Shown: positions 1-8,451 of the stretch, in pieces
How the letters are laid out: the number at the start of each line of letters is the position of its first letter
Position numbering within the stretch: position 1 is the first letter of the stretch
Assembly (NCBI RefSeq): GCF_007197555.1
Contig: NZ_CP041614.1
Location: 5,324,001 to 5,388,000 of the forward strand
Length of the DNA stretch: 64,000 bases
DNA from: Shewanella psychropiezotolerans
GTDB lineage: Bacteria > Pseudomonadota > Gammaproteobacteria > Enterobacterales > Shewanellaceae
Reading direction: 5' to 3'
Notes under the pieces: generated by a model
The model's database searches: none
Seen by the model: only the letters and a program-made list of their open reading frames with translations
What the model was told of the DNA's origin: nothing
Position numbers and translations under genes: made by a program

Positions 1-49
1 TGTAATCCCTTAAAAGTATGGCTCAGAACTTGGTAGCGAGTAATATGAA

Positions 50-82
50 ACGATTAAAGACAGCTTAGCTGTCCTTAATCGT
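50..82 (-). terminator. Hairpin terminator downstream of nagB
   Basis: An inverted repeat with 14-15 paired positions, one mismatch and a 3-nt loop (arms around CGATTAAAGACAGC and GCTGTCCTTAATCG) lies about 28 bp after the nagB stop codon. On the minus strand it is followed by a short T-rich stretch. It probably ends the nagB transcript and may work in both directions. Confidence 0.6.
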
Positions 83-109
83 GTGCGGGATGAGTACAAG
101 ATTGGCTGC

Positions 110-901
110 TTACTTGGCTAGCCGCGCCAATAACTTTTGATTTTCAGCTTCAATATGCTTATAAAAGTCGCGATCTGACAGCTTAGAGGCTGCCGCTTCA
201 TCAATCACAAGCACTGCATTCTTGTGTAACTGTAATGCCGATGCCGGGCATGCAGCAGTCAACGCGCCCTCCACCGTCGCGAGGATCGCCTCGGCCTTGC
301 TCTCGCCAGTAGCCAGTAGCACGACTTTTCTTGCATCCAGGATAGTGCCAATGCCCATGGTGATCGACAGATGAGGCTGATATTCACCTTCTGCGAAGAA
401 GCGGGCATTATCGTCGATAGTCGCCTTAGTTAAGGTCTTAACTCTAGTGCGTGACATCAAACCAGATGAAGGCTCGTTAAAACCAATATGACCGTTTCGG
501 CCTATGCCTAAAAGTTGGATATCTATGCCTCCGGCGGCCTCAATCAGCTGCTCATAACCGACGCAAGCTTCTATAGGGTTTTCGGCATCACCCGGCGGTA
601 CATGAGTCTGAGCCTTATCGATATCTAGATGATCGAACAACTGCTGGTTCATAAAGTGTCGATAACTCTGAGGGTGAGTGCCTTCTAAGCCAAGATATTC
701 ATCCAGATTAAAGGTGGTCACATCTTTAAATGAGATCTGTTGCTCTTTATTGGCTCTGATCAAGCTCTGATATAGAGAGACAGGTGTAGAGCCAGTAGCA
801 AGGCCTAACACTGAGTCCGCTTTACTTTGCAGCTGCTTGATAAAGATATTAGCGCCATATTTGGCAACTTCAGCACTGTTTTTTAAGATGACTATTTGCA
901 T
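110..901 (-). CDS. nagB: Glucosamine-6-phosphate deaminase (NagB-I type)
   Basis: This cytosolic enzyme converts glucosamine-6-phosphate to fructose-6-phosphate and ammonia, the last step of N-acetylglucosamine catabolism. The protein shows the NagB signatures LDEYLGL and [13 protein letters not shown]. It is 263 residues when read from the ATG at 901, close to the 266 of the E. coli enzyme. A longer reading from 937 adds twelve residues with no family counterpart, so I chose 901. No other nag gene is adjacent inside the window; the rest of the pathway may lie to the left. It belongs to the sugar-isomerase fold type I rather than the SIS-domain NagB-II found in some shewanellae (family knowledge). 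Confidence 0.93.
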   Translation of the reverse strand: MQIVILKNSAEVAKYGANIFIKQLQSKADSVLGLATGSTPVSLYQSLIRANKEQQISFKDVTTFNLDEYLGLEGTHPQSYRHFMNQQLFDHLDIDKAQTHVPPGDAENPIEACVGYEQLIEAAGGIDIQLLGIGRNGHIGFNEPSSGLMSRTRVKTLTKATIDDNARFFAEGEYQPHLSITMGIGTILDARKVVLLATGESKAEAILATVEGALTAACPASALQLHKNAVLVIDEAAASKLSDRDFYKHIEAENQKLLARLAK

Positions 902-1201
902 GATGTTCGACTCACTTTGACTTAGAGCTAAGCTCAAGACTATGAAATAATTGGTTTGTAGCCAGTTAAATTAACATTAAGTATAGATGCCGCCGCCAAA
1001 CCACTTTACTTACTCAATGTGGCTCACTCGTCTTATTTATACTCTTACCTGGCAATTTTAACATTACTATAACGCCGAATGACAACGCTGTCATTTATTA
1101 TTGTAAGAGGAATATTATCAGCAACATCCACTAGACTACTCATCATCAGGGCTTAAAGGATATAATGACACATCTCTTTGACCCATTTATGACACTCACC
1201 A

Positions 1202-1834
1202 ATGCCTGATACCTCTTCTCAAGCTGACTCCACCTCATCCTCTAACTCAGACCAAAGTGAGCCCCATCGCCACTACAAGATATTTAAGCCACATGGATTT
1301 CTGAGTCAATTTGTCCCCGAAACCAGAAAGAGCAAGAAGTTGCTCGGTGACCTGGCCCACTTCCCTGCAGGGATCATGGCGATTGGGCGTTTAGATCATG
1401 ACTCAGAAGGCCTCTTGTTACTGACAACCGATGGCATGGTCAGTCATCGAGTCCGCAGTAAGAAGGTGGAGAAGGAATACTATGTCCAGATCGACGGTAA
1501 TATTCATGATGAGACGATAATCCGTCTTCGGCAGGGAGTCGAGATAGGCATCAAGGGGGAAAAGTACCTCACGCTCCCTTGCAAGGTTTTCAAGCTAGAT
1601 GGAGAGCCTGAACTTCCGAGTAATGGCAGAAAAATAAGAGACCCTAGGCATGGTCCCATGAGTTGGATATCTATCACCATCAGCGAAGGCAAGAACCGCC
1701 AAATCCGTAAGATGACCGCAGCCGCAGGCTTTCCTACCATGAGGCTAGTTCGAGTACGTATTGGCAATATCAAACTAGATGACATGCAGCCAAGAGAAGT
1801 CATTGAGCTGACTGAAATAACGAATATTTTATAG
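1202..1834 (+). CDS. rluE: RluE/RsuA-family 23S rRNA pseudouridine synthase
   Basis: The enzyme isomerises a uridine in 23S rRNA to pseudouridine. The catalytic motif GRLDHDSEGLLLLT is present and contains the nucleophilic Asp. There is no S4 RNA-binding domain at the N-terminus, as in RluE; the first 25 residues are a Ser/Thr/Asp-rich low-complexity stretch. The C-terminal motif [11 protein letters not shown] is typical of the family. No clear ribosome binding site precedes the ATG. The last 171 bp (1664-1834) are repeated almost exactly twice downstream, while the coding stretch just before 1664 differs from its counterpart in those copies. The current gene therefore looks like a hybrid with a replaced 3' end. 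The assignment to RluE rather than another RsuA-family member rests on motifs only. Confidence 0.85.
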   Translation: MPDTSSQADSTSSSNSDQSEPHRHYKIFKPHGFLSQFVPETRKSKKLLGDLAHFPAGIMAIGRLDHDSEGLLLLTTDGMVSHRVRSKKVEKEYYVQIDGNIHDETIIRLRQGVEIGIKGEKYLTLPCKVFKLDGEPELPSNGRKIRDPRHGPMSWISITISEGKNRQIRKMTAAAGFPTMRLVRVRIGNIKLDDMQPREVIELTEITNIL

Positions 1835-2328
1835 CTAAAATCAGAGTGATAATTTCCTGGGTAATGGATTTAGAGCCAGAGACCCAAGGTACGGAGTCCT
1901 CAATGAAACCTGGATATCTATCACCATCAGCGAAGGCAAGAACCGCCAAATTCGTAAGATGACCGCAGCCGCAGGCTTTCCTACCATGAGGTTAGTTCGA
2001 GTACGTATTGGCAATATCAAACTAGATGACATGCAGCCAAGAGAAGTCATTGAACTGACTGAAATAACGAATATTTTATAGCTAAAATCAGAGTGATAAT
2101 TTCCTGGGTAATGGATTTAGAGCCAGAGACCCAAGGCACGGAGTCCTCAATGAAACCTGGATATCTATCACCATCAGCGAAGGCAAGAACCGCCAAATTC
2201 GTAAGATGACCGCAGCCGCAGGCTTTCCTACCATGAGGCTAGTTCGAGTACGTATTGGCAATATCAAACTAGATGACATGCAGCCAAGAGAAGTCATTGA
2301 GCTGACTGAAATCACCAGAGTTTTATAG
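1835..2328 (+). repeat. Two extra tandem copies of the rluE 3' end
   Basis: The terminal 171 bp of the preceding gene (1664-1834) recur at 1911-2081 and 2158-2328, an exact period of 247 bp. Copies one and two differ at only about three positions. Copy three differs mainly in its last 20 bp. Each copy ends in the same stop codon position. The 76-bp spacers (1835-1910, 2082-2157) are almost identical to each other. In the frame that continues into the repeat they encode [17 protein letters not shown], matching the gene's own IRDPRHGPMSWISI but clearly diverged. The spacers are thus coding sequence from a different rluE allele. None of this downstream DNA is an open gene. Confidence 0.93.
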
Positions 2329-2367
2329 CTACCTAGTTCTGCATCTTGACTCTTTCTAGGGCTAGAT

Positions 2368-4545
2368 CTAGGCTTCTTCAAGCTTGACGGGGAACTTGAT
2401 AGTGAACTCAGCCCCCTCACCCCGCTCACTACGACAGGTGATAGTGCCACCTAAGGTCTGAGTCACCAGATTAAAGACGATATGCAGTCCGAGTCCACTG
2501 CCGCCTTTACCTCGCTTAGTGGTGTAAAATGGTTCAAAAATTCGCTGTAAGCTATCTGCATCAATCCCTTGGCCATTGTCCCGATAAACCAACTCAACAT
2601 CTCCAGCTGTTAATTTCGCCTCGATGTGAACTTCACCTATGTTTCCTTGCTCAAATCCATGATGCAGGCTATTCATTAAAAAACAGGTTAAGATCTGTGC
2701 TAAAGCTCCGGGATGACTGAAAATAACTATCCCTTCGGGGCAAGAAACCTCAATACTGTGTTGATTAGTTCGAAACTTAGGTTGAAGACTAAAGAGTACT
2801 TCATCGATATATTCCCTCAAGTCAAACTCACGGCACTTATCTGATGATTGATCCACCGCAACCATCTTGAAGCTTTTAATTAACTCGGTAGCCCGAGTTA
2901 AATTGATCAATATGATACCTGTGCCCTCGTTCGCTCCCTGGAGAAATTTCTCTACATCTTCGGTCGTCAGGTCTCCCGCCTTATACTGAGACTCTAAGAT
3001 CCTAAGCTCTCTTTCCAAATAAGACGTTGCGGTCACACTGACGCCCAGTGGGGTATTGATCTCATGAGCGATCCCTGCCACGAGTCCCCCTAGAGATGCC
3101 ATTTTCTCAGACTCAACCAGTTGGGTCTGAGCCCGCTGTAATTCTCTAAACGAGGCCATCAACTCGGCATTAGCTTTATTGGTATTCTCCATTTCACTGT
3201 GGGCCACCGCGAGTACCCGGTTATATTCTCTGGCTATCTGGCCGACTTCGGTATGGGGCTCTTCATGGACACTCATGCCGAAGTTACTTTCGTTTTTCTG
3301 CTTCTCCATCGCGTGAAGTAGATCCAATACTTCGGTGTTGGCATTATGCTCTGAGGTATTAAGCCCTCTTATCTCATCCTCGGCTTTGACCCTTAAGGGG
3401 ATGAACCTTTGGATCAAGGTTAAAAAAAGGTAGGTAGGGACAAATGCCCAAATAAAACAAACGAGTATGCCCAGGAGTTGAACACCGACTTGGCCAGTGA
3501 AACTCAAGCCAGTGTCGAGTACCTCGGCACTACCAAATAGCGCAACACATAAAGTTCCCCATGCGCCGCAGACACCATGAACCGGAGCCGCTTTCACCAC
3601 GTCATCTATCTTAAAATGTTCCAAAACCTTAGTGCTAGCAAGATAAATAGCACCACCAGATAAACCTATCAACACAGCCTGTTGAGGTGACACGGCATTA
3701 CAACTGGCTGTGATGCTCACTAAGCCGGCTAATGCCCCATTGAGCACATGAGGCACATCGGGTTTCTGGCGCTTATACCAGGTAAGCAAGAGTACAGAGA
3801 TGGCGCCAAAGCTTGCGGCCAAATTAGTGTTTAGGATAATCATGGGAATTGTGTCATCAAACTTGAGGCTACTCCCGCCGTTGAAGCCAAACCAACCGAA
3901 CCAGAGAATGATGGTGCCCACCGTTGCCATGGGGATGTTATGCCCCTGAATAGGAGTACTAGCTTCACAAAACCTGCCGATGCGCGGGCCTATCACCATC
4001 ACAGCCGCTAGGGAGGCCCAACCGCCGATAGAGTGCACCACACTCGAACCGGCAAAATCGACAAAGCCTAATTGATTGAGCCAACCTAAGTTGAGTCCCT
4101 CAAAATTTCCATTCCACGCCCATCGGCCAAAAATCGGATATAGCACACCTGAGACGAAAAAGGCCATAATCAGATAGCCGGAAAAGGTCGTGCGCTCGGC
4201 GACTGCTCCCGACATGATTGTCGAAGCTGTGCCGCAAAAAACCAGCTGGAATACGAAGAAGGCGAGTAATTTAGGTGAATCGGTAATCGCAATAAAGAAG
4301 TAATCAAGATTGAACATGTGTCCGGCACTGCTATACATGATGCCAAAACCAGCGATCCAAAAAACGCCAGAGGTCAAACAAAAATCACAGAAGTTTTTTA
4401 CCGCGACATTGATACTATTCTTAGACCGAACCGATCCCGCTTCCAAAAAACAGAATCCAGCTTGCATAAACAACACGCTACCTGTGGCAATCAATATCCA
4501 CATGATATTTTGCAGTTCTACTATTTTTGCCAGTTCAACGTCCAA
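2368..4545 (-). CDS. Ammonium transporter (Amt) fused to a histidine kinase
   Basis: Residues 1 to about 385 form an Amt/Rh-type channel with eleven or so membrane segments. The conserved Asp (FVDFAGSS, D163) and both pore histidines (H171 in SSVVHSIGGW, H323 in PVHGVCGAWG) are visible, so conduction or binding of ammonium looks intact. Residues 390-480 form a linker with coiled-coil character. A HisKA domain follows, with phosphoacceptor H494 in GIAHEINTPLG, then an HATPase domain with GQGID and GGSGLGLHIV. The protein probably reads ammonium through the channel and signals by phosphotransfer. No response regulator is adjacent, so the kinase is an orphan. Amt-kinase fusions are known (for example Ks-Amt5 of Kuenenia). 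Confidence 0.93.
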   Translation of the reverse strand: MDVELAKIVELQNIMWILIATGSVLFMQAGFCFLEAGSVRSKNSINVAVKNFCDFCLTSGVFWIAGFGIMYSSAGHMFNLDYFFIAITDSPKLLAFFVFQLVFCGTASTIMSGAVAERTTFSGYLIMAFFVSGVLYPIFGRWAWNGNFEGLNLGWLNQLGFVDFAGSSVVHSIGGWASLAAVMVIGPRIGRFCEASTPIQGHNIPMATVGTIILWFGWFGFNGGSSLKFDDTIPMIILNTNLAASFGAISVLLLTWYKRQKPDVPHVLNGALAGLVSITASCNAVSPQQAVLIGLSGGAIYLASTKVLEHFKIDDVVKAAPVHGVCGAWGTLCVALFGSAEVLDTGLSFTGQVGVQLLGILVCFIWAFVPTYLFLTLIQRFIPLRVKAEDEIRGLNTSEHNANTEVLDLLHAMEKQKNESNFGMSVHEEPHTEVGQIAREYNRVLAVAHSEMENTNKANAELMASFRELQRAQTQLVESEKMASLGGLVAGIAHEINTPLGVSVTATSYLERELRILESQYKAGDLTTEDVEKFLQGANEGTGIILINLTRATELIKSFKMVAVDQSSDKCREFDLREYIDEVLFSLQPKFRTNQHSIEVSCPEGIVIFSHPGALAQILTCFLMNSLHHGFEQGNIGEVHIEAKLTAGDVELVYRDNGQGIDADSLQRIFEPFYTTKRGKGGSGLGLHIVFNLVTQTLGGTITCRSERGEGAEFTIKFPVKLEEA

Positions 4546-4732
4546 TATTATGCCTTAACACTCAAACCCCAATGCTAGTGACAGTAATTATAGCTTAATC
4601 AATAGCGCTCAAAGTCGAGGCTTACTTGAAGACATTATATGGGAAAATATGGAGATAATGATGGAGATAATGATGGAGCACTTGGACACAAAACTGTAGC
4701 CTCAGCTAATTAAGAGAGCCAAGAAAAGGACA

Positions 4733-5362
4733 TCAATGGGCAAAAATGCTGCATACCTTGTCACTTAATACTGCAGCGAAATCCTGATGCTGCTGCGCAA
4801 TCCAATGCAATCCATCGGCATCGCTTGTTTCAACAATCTCACTCGCGTCCAGAAACAAGATACCTAGCTCATCCGCGACCTTCTTATACTCTGTAGCCAA
4901 TTGCAGAGACTTATCTCTGGCACCAGCAAAAACCTGGATATCTTCTTCGGGGAGATTAGCCACATGAGGCGGTGCAATGAGCAGTAGTTGAGTATTAGCA
5001 TTCTCAATATATTCGCAATTGAGTACCATCTCACAGAGTCCTTTCACACTTAGGGCAATAGCCGATGACGTAAGCTTAAATTGAGACTTAAGATCATTGG
5101 TACCTAGCATGATCACAATAAGGTCCAATGGTCTATGGCACTCAAGCAGCATAGGGAAGTAACGAGCAGCATTTCTAAAGTCGCGCCCTGGTTCATCAAC
5201 CCCTGATGTTCGCCCGTTTAGCCCTTCCTCAATGACGCGATATTGACTGCCAAGCCTCTTTTGAAGCGCACCTGTCCACCTAACATCATAGGGATAACGC
5301 TTACATACTACAGGTTCATAACCCCAAGTATTTGAATCACCGAAACACAATATGTTTTTCAT
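4733..5362 (-). CDS. SGNH-family esterase / GDSL lipase
   Basis: The 209-residue protein carries the four SGNH blocks: GDSN near the N-terminus with the catalytic Ser, the Gly of GLNGRTSG, GTNDL with the oxyanion Asn, and a C-terminal DGLHW carrying the Asp-His pair. The closest family pattern I recognise is the arylesterase group (GDSNTWGYEP), which acts on small acyl esters. There is no signal peptide, so it is probably cytoplasmic. It starts directly after the stop codon of the upstream c-di-GMP gene, with no bases between, so the two are probably translationally coupled. A functional link between them is not evident. Confidence 0.85.
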   Translation of the reverse strand: MKNILCFGDSNTWGYEPVVCKRYPYDVRWTGALQKRLGSQYRVIEEGLNGRTSGVDEPGRDFRNAARYFPMLLECHRPLDLIVIMLGTNDLKSQFKLTSSAIALSVKGLCEMVLNCEYIENANTQLLLIAPPHVANLPEEDIQVFAGARDKSLQLATEYKKVADELGILFLDASEIVETSDADGLHWIAQQHQDFAAVLSDKVCSIFAH

Positions 5363-7837
5363 CTAGTAGTGTACTCTATCTATTAAAAAGTCATTTAGGG
5401 CTTCGGGTAACATGGGTTTACTATAAAGGTATCCTTGTGCTTCATGGCATCCATTATCTCTTAAAAATGCCGCTTGGGCTTCATTCTCGACCCCCTCGGC
5501 TATCACCTTAAGGTTCAAAGCTTGCCCTAAAGCGATCACAGCTTTCGCTATCGCGCTATTGTTTAGATCTAGAGGAAGATCCTTAACGAATGACTGATCT
5601 AATTTCAGTTTATGTATAGGCAATTTTTTTAAGTAACTTAACGATGAATAGCCGGTGCCAAAGTCATCTATTGAGAGTTCAATCCCCATCTCACCTAATC
5701 GTTGCAAGTCACGTATCACAACCTCAGGGTCTGACATCATAAAGCTCTCTGTCACTTCAAGCTCTAATGCACTCGCTGGCAAACCAGTCTCTTCTAGCAC
5801 CAACTTAACCTCATCAACAAAAGACGTTCGCTGTAATTGTTGGCCCGCTACATTAACCGCAATGCGACCGAATGTTTTTCCTTGAGAGATCCATTTAACG
5901 CCTTGCTGACACGCCTCTTTCAATACCCATGAACCTATCTCATTAATTAAGCCAATTTTCTCTGCGATTGGAATAAACTTATCAGGAGAGACATTGCCAA
6001 GTACGGGGTCGCACCAACGCAATAATGCTTCAAAGCCAGTCGTTTGCATGGTCACAAAATCAAGCTTAGGTTGATAAACCAGATGAAAATTTTGCTTGTC
6101 TAACGCATCATGTAAAGCGCTCTGTAACTTCAAATGCTCGATAGACTCTTTGGTTAAAGATTCTGTATAAAAAGCGTAGCTATTACGACCATCCTGTTTA
6201 GCTCTATGCTTTGCAGAGTCTGCATTTCTCAGCAAGGTATAACTGTCCTTGCCATCATGAGGGTACACCGACACTCCCATGCTAGCAGTCAGTCTTATCG
6301 GCTCCTTGTCATCAATAAAAAATGGTTGCTCAAATGCCTTTCTGAGTTTGCTCAAGGCTAATGTCAGCTCTTCATTTCCCTCTACCTGTGGTAGTAAAAC
6401 AACAAACTCATCGCCACCTATTCGAGCCAAGGTGTCTTCAGATCCTTTCTGGCGAGTTAAACGGCCTGCTAACTCCACTAAAATTTTATCGCCAGCCAGA
6501 TGACCAAAGCTATCATTGATATGTTTGAATAGATCAACATCGATAAATACCGTCGCCAATTGTCCCTGTTGAACTTCTGCGTGGCGAATGTCCTGTTCAA
6601 TCAGTGAGATCAACGCCATCCTATTGGGTAGCTTAGTTAAAGGATCGTGGTAGGCCTGATGTGCAAGTTCAGCTTCACTTCTCTTTTGAAGCGTGATATC
6701 AGCAAACACGGCGACAAAGTAACGCACTTCACCGTCCTCACCAAATACCGAACTGACGGTTAGCATTTGCGGAAATACCGCGCCATTTTTACGCCTGTTC
6801 CATATCTCACCATGCCACTTGCCTTTATGGATTAATCCACTCCATAACTCGGCAAAGAAAGCGTTATCATGGCGCCCCGAGCTAAACATACGAGGATTCT
6901 TTCCCACAACTTCCTCTTTTGAGTAGCCCGTGATTTCAGAAAAAGCCCCATAAGTCTCAATAATTTCACCTTTTCTATCGGTGATCATCACACCTTCAAC
7001 AGAGTTTTCAAATACCCTTCCAGTTAATTCTAATTCTTCCTGGACCGCTTTATGCTGAGAGATATTTCTGGAAACACCAATGACACCTAAAAGTTCACCG
7101 CCTTCCGCCACCAGTGGTACTTTAGACGTTTCTAACCAATATTTATCAACATCTTCATCTTGTCCCTTGCATTCCCCTGTTACTATCTGGATGCCTTTAT
7201 CAACGGCATCAAAATCAGCTTGAATAAATTCGCTGGCTAAATCGGCAATGAAAAGTTCTTCATCAGTTTTGCTGATAATTTCTTCGCGAGTTTTCCCCCA
7301 TGCCCTCTCAACACTTTGGTTACACACCATGTAACGACCAGATGTATCTTTTATCCAAATATGCTCTTTTAAACTGTCTATAAAAAGTTGCAGATTTACA
7401 TTTTCTAATGACGTTATTGGTCCACGTTCTAGTTTATTTTTTTGTTGATGCTCACGATAAATTTCGCTTAATTCCAGCTCAATATTTTTAATACATAATG
7501 TGATTAAAGACTCAAACTTGACCAGTTCAACATCTCTATTTTCAGAGTTTTTGAGTGGATTCATCTCTGTTTTTTCAGACTCAATACATAAAGATAAGCA
7601 ACCAAACAGTGCCCTTGATGGCCACTTTATAATATGAGAATAATTGGCTAAATCTGAAATGCAGTTTTCATCTAAAACCTGATGATTACCGAGAGAAGCA
7701 GAACTTAATTGGGGACAGTATTGCTCCGAAGCGTTTATGACCCTTAGTACGACATCACATTGAGCATAGCTCGAAAGTAAATCGACAGAATTTTGCCAAT
7801 TTTGCCAATACTTCAATGAAATAGGGATATCTATCAT
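5363..7837 (-). CDS. PAS-PAS-GGDEF-EAL c-di-GMP signalling protein
   Basis: The 824-residue protein has an unassigned N-terminal region (1-150), a PAS domain (about 155-270, KDTSGRYMVCNQSVERAWG), a second PAS with PAC (about 275-395, ITDRKGEIIETYGAFSEITG), a GGDEF domain with intact ARIGGDEF, and an EAL domain with FEALLRW and a DDFGTGYSSL loop. Both catalytic motifs look competent, so it could make or degrade c-di-GMP. The inhibitory RxxD site before GGDEF is absent (GSED instead). No membrane segment is apparent, suggesting a cytosolic redox, light or ligand sensor. It is first in a two-gene unit with the SGNH esterase. Confidence 0.92.
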   Translation of the reverse strand: MIDIPISLKYWQNWQNSVDLLSSYAQCDVVLRVINASEQYCPQLSSASLGNHQVLDENCISDLANYSHIIKWPSRALFGCLSLCIESEKTEMNPLKNSENRDVELVKFESLITLCIKNIELELSEIYREHQQKNKLERGPITSLENVNLQLFIDSLKEHIWIKDTSGRYMVCNQSVERAWGKTREEIISKTDEELFIADLASEFIQADFDAVDKGIQIVTGECKGQDEDVDKYWLETSKVPLVAEGGELLGVIGVSRNISQHKAVQEELELTGRVFENSVEGVMITDRKGEIIETYGAFSEITGYSKEEVVGKNPRMFSSGRHDNAFFAELWSGLIHKGKWHGEIWNRRKNGAVFPQMLTVSSVFGEDGEVRYFVAVFADITLQKRSEAELAHQAYHDPLTKLPNRMALISLIEQDIRHAEVQQGQLATVFIDVDLFKHINDSFGHLAGDKILVELAGRLTRQKGSEDTLARIGGDEFVVLLPQVEGNEELTLALSKLRKAFEQPFFIDDKEPIRLTASMGVSVYPHDGKDSYTLLRNADSAKHRAKQDGRNSYAFYTESLTKESIEHLKLQSALHDALDKQNFHLVYQPKLDFVTMQTTGFEALLRWCDPVLGNVSPDKFIPIAEKIGLINEIGSWVLKEACQQGVKWISQGKTFGRIAVNVAGQQLQRTSFVDEVKLVLEETGLPASALELEVTESFMMSDPEVVIRDLQRLGEMGIELSIDDFGTGYSSLSYLKKLPIHKLKLDQSFVKDLPLDLNNSAIAKAVIALGQALNLKVIAEGVENEAQAAFLRDNGCHEAQGYLYSKPMLPEALNDFLIDRVHY

Positions 7838-8189
7838 AGTGCCATAAACTCAAACATTAGCTTACTCCGCCTATACATCTAACAAGGTTACCTTTAATCA
7901 TCATTTTACAACCTACCGCTTAAGCTATAAAAATCAGAGAAAAACTTCAATCAATAATTAAAATGATATTAAAAATAGTGTATCTGTCGATATATAAATG
8001 TACCAGCCACAGGAACATCTTAAACATTGATTATATTCTGCTAGTCGACTAACCCAGGGATTAATCACGCATAGGGATATTAAAATTATGATGCTAGTAA
8101 CGTAAACGGAATCATCCCTGCAGCTTGATATCATCGAGCCTATATTATACCAATCAGTATGAACAAGTGGTCTACTCTGAGTGATTTTT

Positions 8190-8238
8190 GGCAGGGAACA
8201 AGATTGCGTCACAGATTGATATGAGCTGGGCGTAGGTG
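8190..8238 (-). repeat. Degraded copy B of the lysS 3' end
   Basis: The stretch beginning GCAGGGAACAAGAT is identical to lysS at 8477-8490 for 14 bases. It continues with a near match to the codons for IRDVILFP (CGTCAC-R-GAT on this strand). Beyond that it follows copy A (ATTGATATGRGCTGGG) rather than lysS, so A and B share ancestry. Confidence 0.6.
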
Positions 8239-8257
8239 CTTATCCGGCTTTAATCAT

Positions 8258-8302
8258 AAAAAAAGCAGCTGAGTATTTAGCTCAGCTGCCTTTATCACTT
8301 TT
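8258..8302 (-). terminator. Intrinsic terminator of the prfB-lysS unit
   Basis: A perfect 9-bp stem (GCAGCTGAG at 8265-8273, CTCAGCTGC at 8281-8289) with a 7-nt loop is flanked on the left by seven A residues, giving a T-run on the minus strand. The right flank also contains T-rich DNA, so it may work in both directions. It lies about 160 bp past the lysS stop, beyond tail copy A, as expected if copy A was inserted between the gene and its terminator. Confidence 0.85.
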
Positions 8303-8321
8303 TTGACTTTCTTGATGAAAG

Positions 8322-8407
8322 TTTAGCCTTGATCTTGAGGACGTATAATCGAGAACAAAATCACGTCACGGATTGATATGGGCTGGGTATTGGCAAGCAA
8401 CACCCAA
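8322..8407 (-). repeat. Degraded copy A of the lysS 3' end
   Basis: This block aligns with the last roughly 80 bp of lysS (from 8450) at about 80 percent identity by eye. Shared pieces include TTTAGCCTTGA, CTTGAGGACG, GAACAA-R-ATCACGTCACGGAT and the following TTGG-N-AA-R-CAACA. It includes the stop codon and the conserved IRDVILFP codons. It is not translated from any start. Confidence 0.75.
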
Positions 8408-8451
8408 GTCAAGTCAATCCAAAGCCAAGTTTAACGTTTCTAGTTCAAATT

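Larger units (their letters stand above)
7838..8451. other. 614-bp intergenic region with lysS-tail fossils and a terminator
   Basis: There is no credible gene here. An 84-codon minus-strand frame at 7958-8212 has no ribosome binding site and no recognisable features. The region holds the lysS terminator (8258-8302), two degraded copies of the lysS 3' end (8190-8238 and 8322-8407), and an ATACCAATCAGTAT motif near 8150, a type of short palindrome seen again at 19012. Confidence 0.8.

Noticed and set aside
1835-2330. A second rluE-type gene in the repeat region
   Set aside because: No start codon or continuous frame; only gene tails with stops between them.
4641-4680. 12-bp repeat ATGGAGATAATG near 4650
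   Set aside because: Only about 2.5 copies in a short gap; too small to interpret.
7958-8212. 84-codon minus-strand frame in the gap left of lysS
   Set aside because: No ribosome binding site or family pattern; it lies in repeat-remnant DNA.
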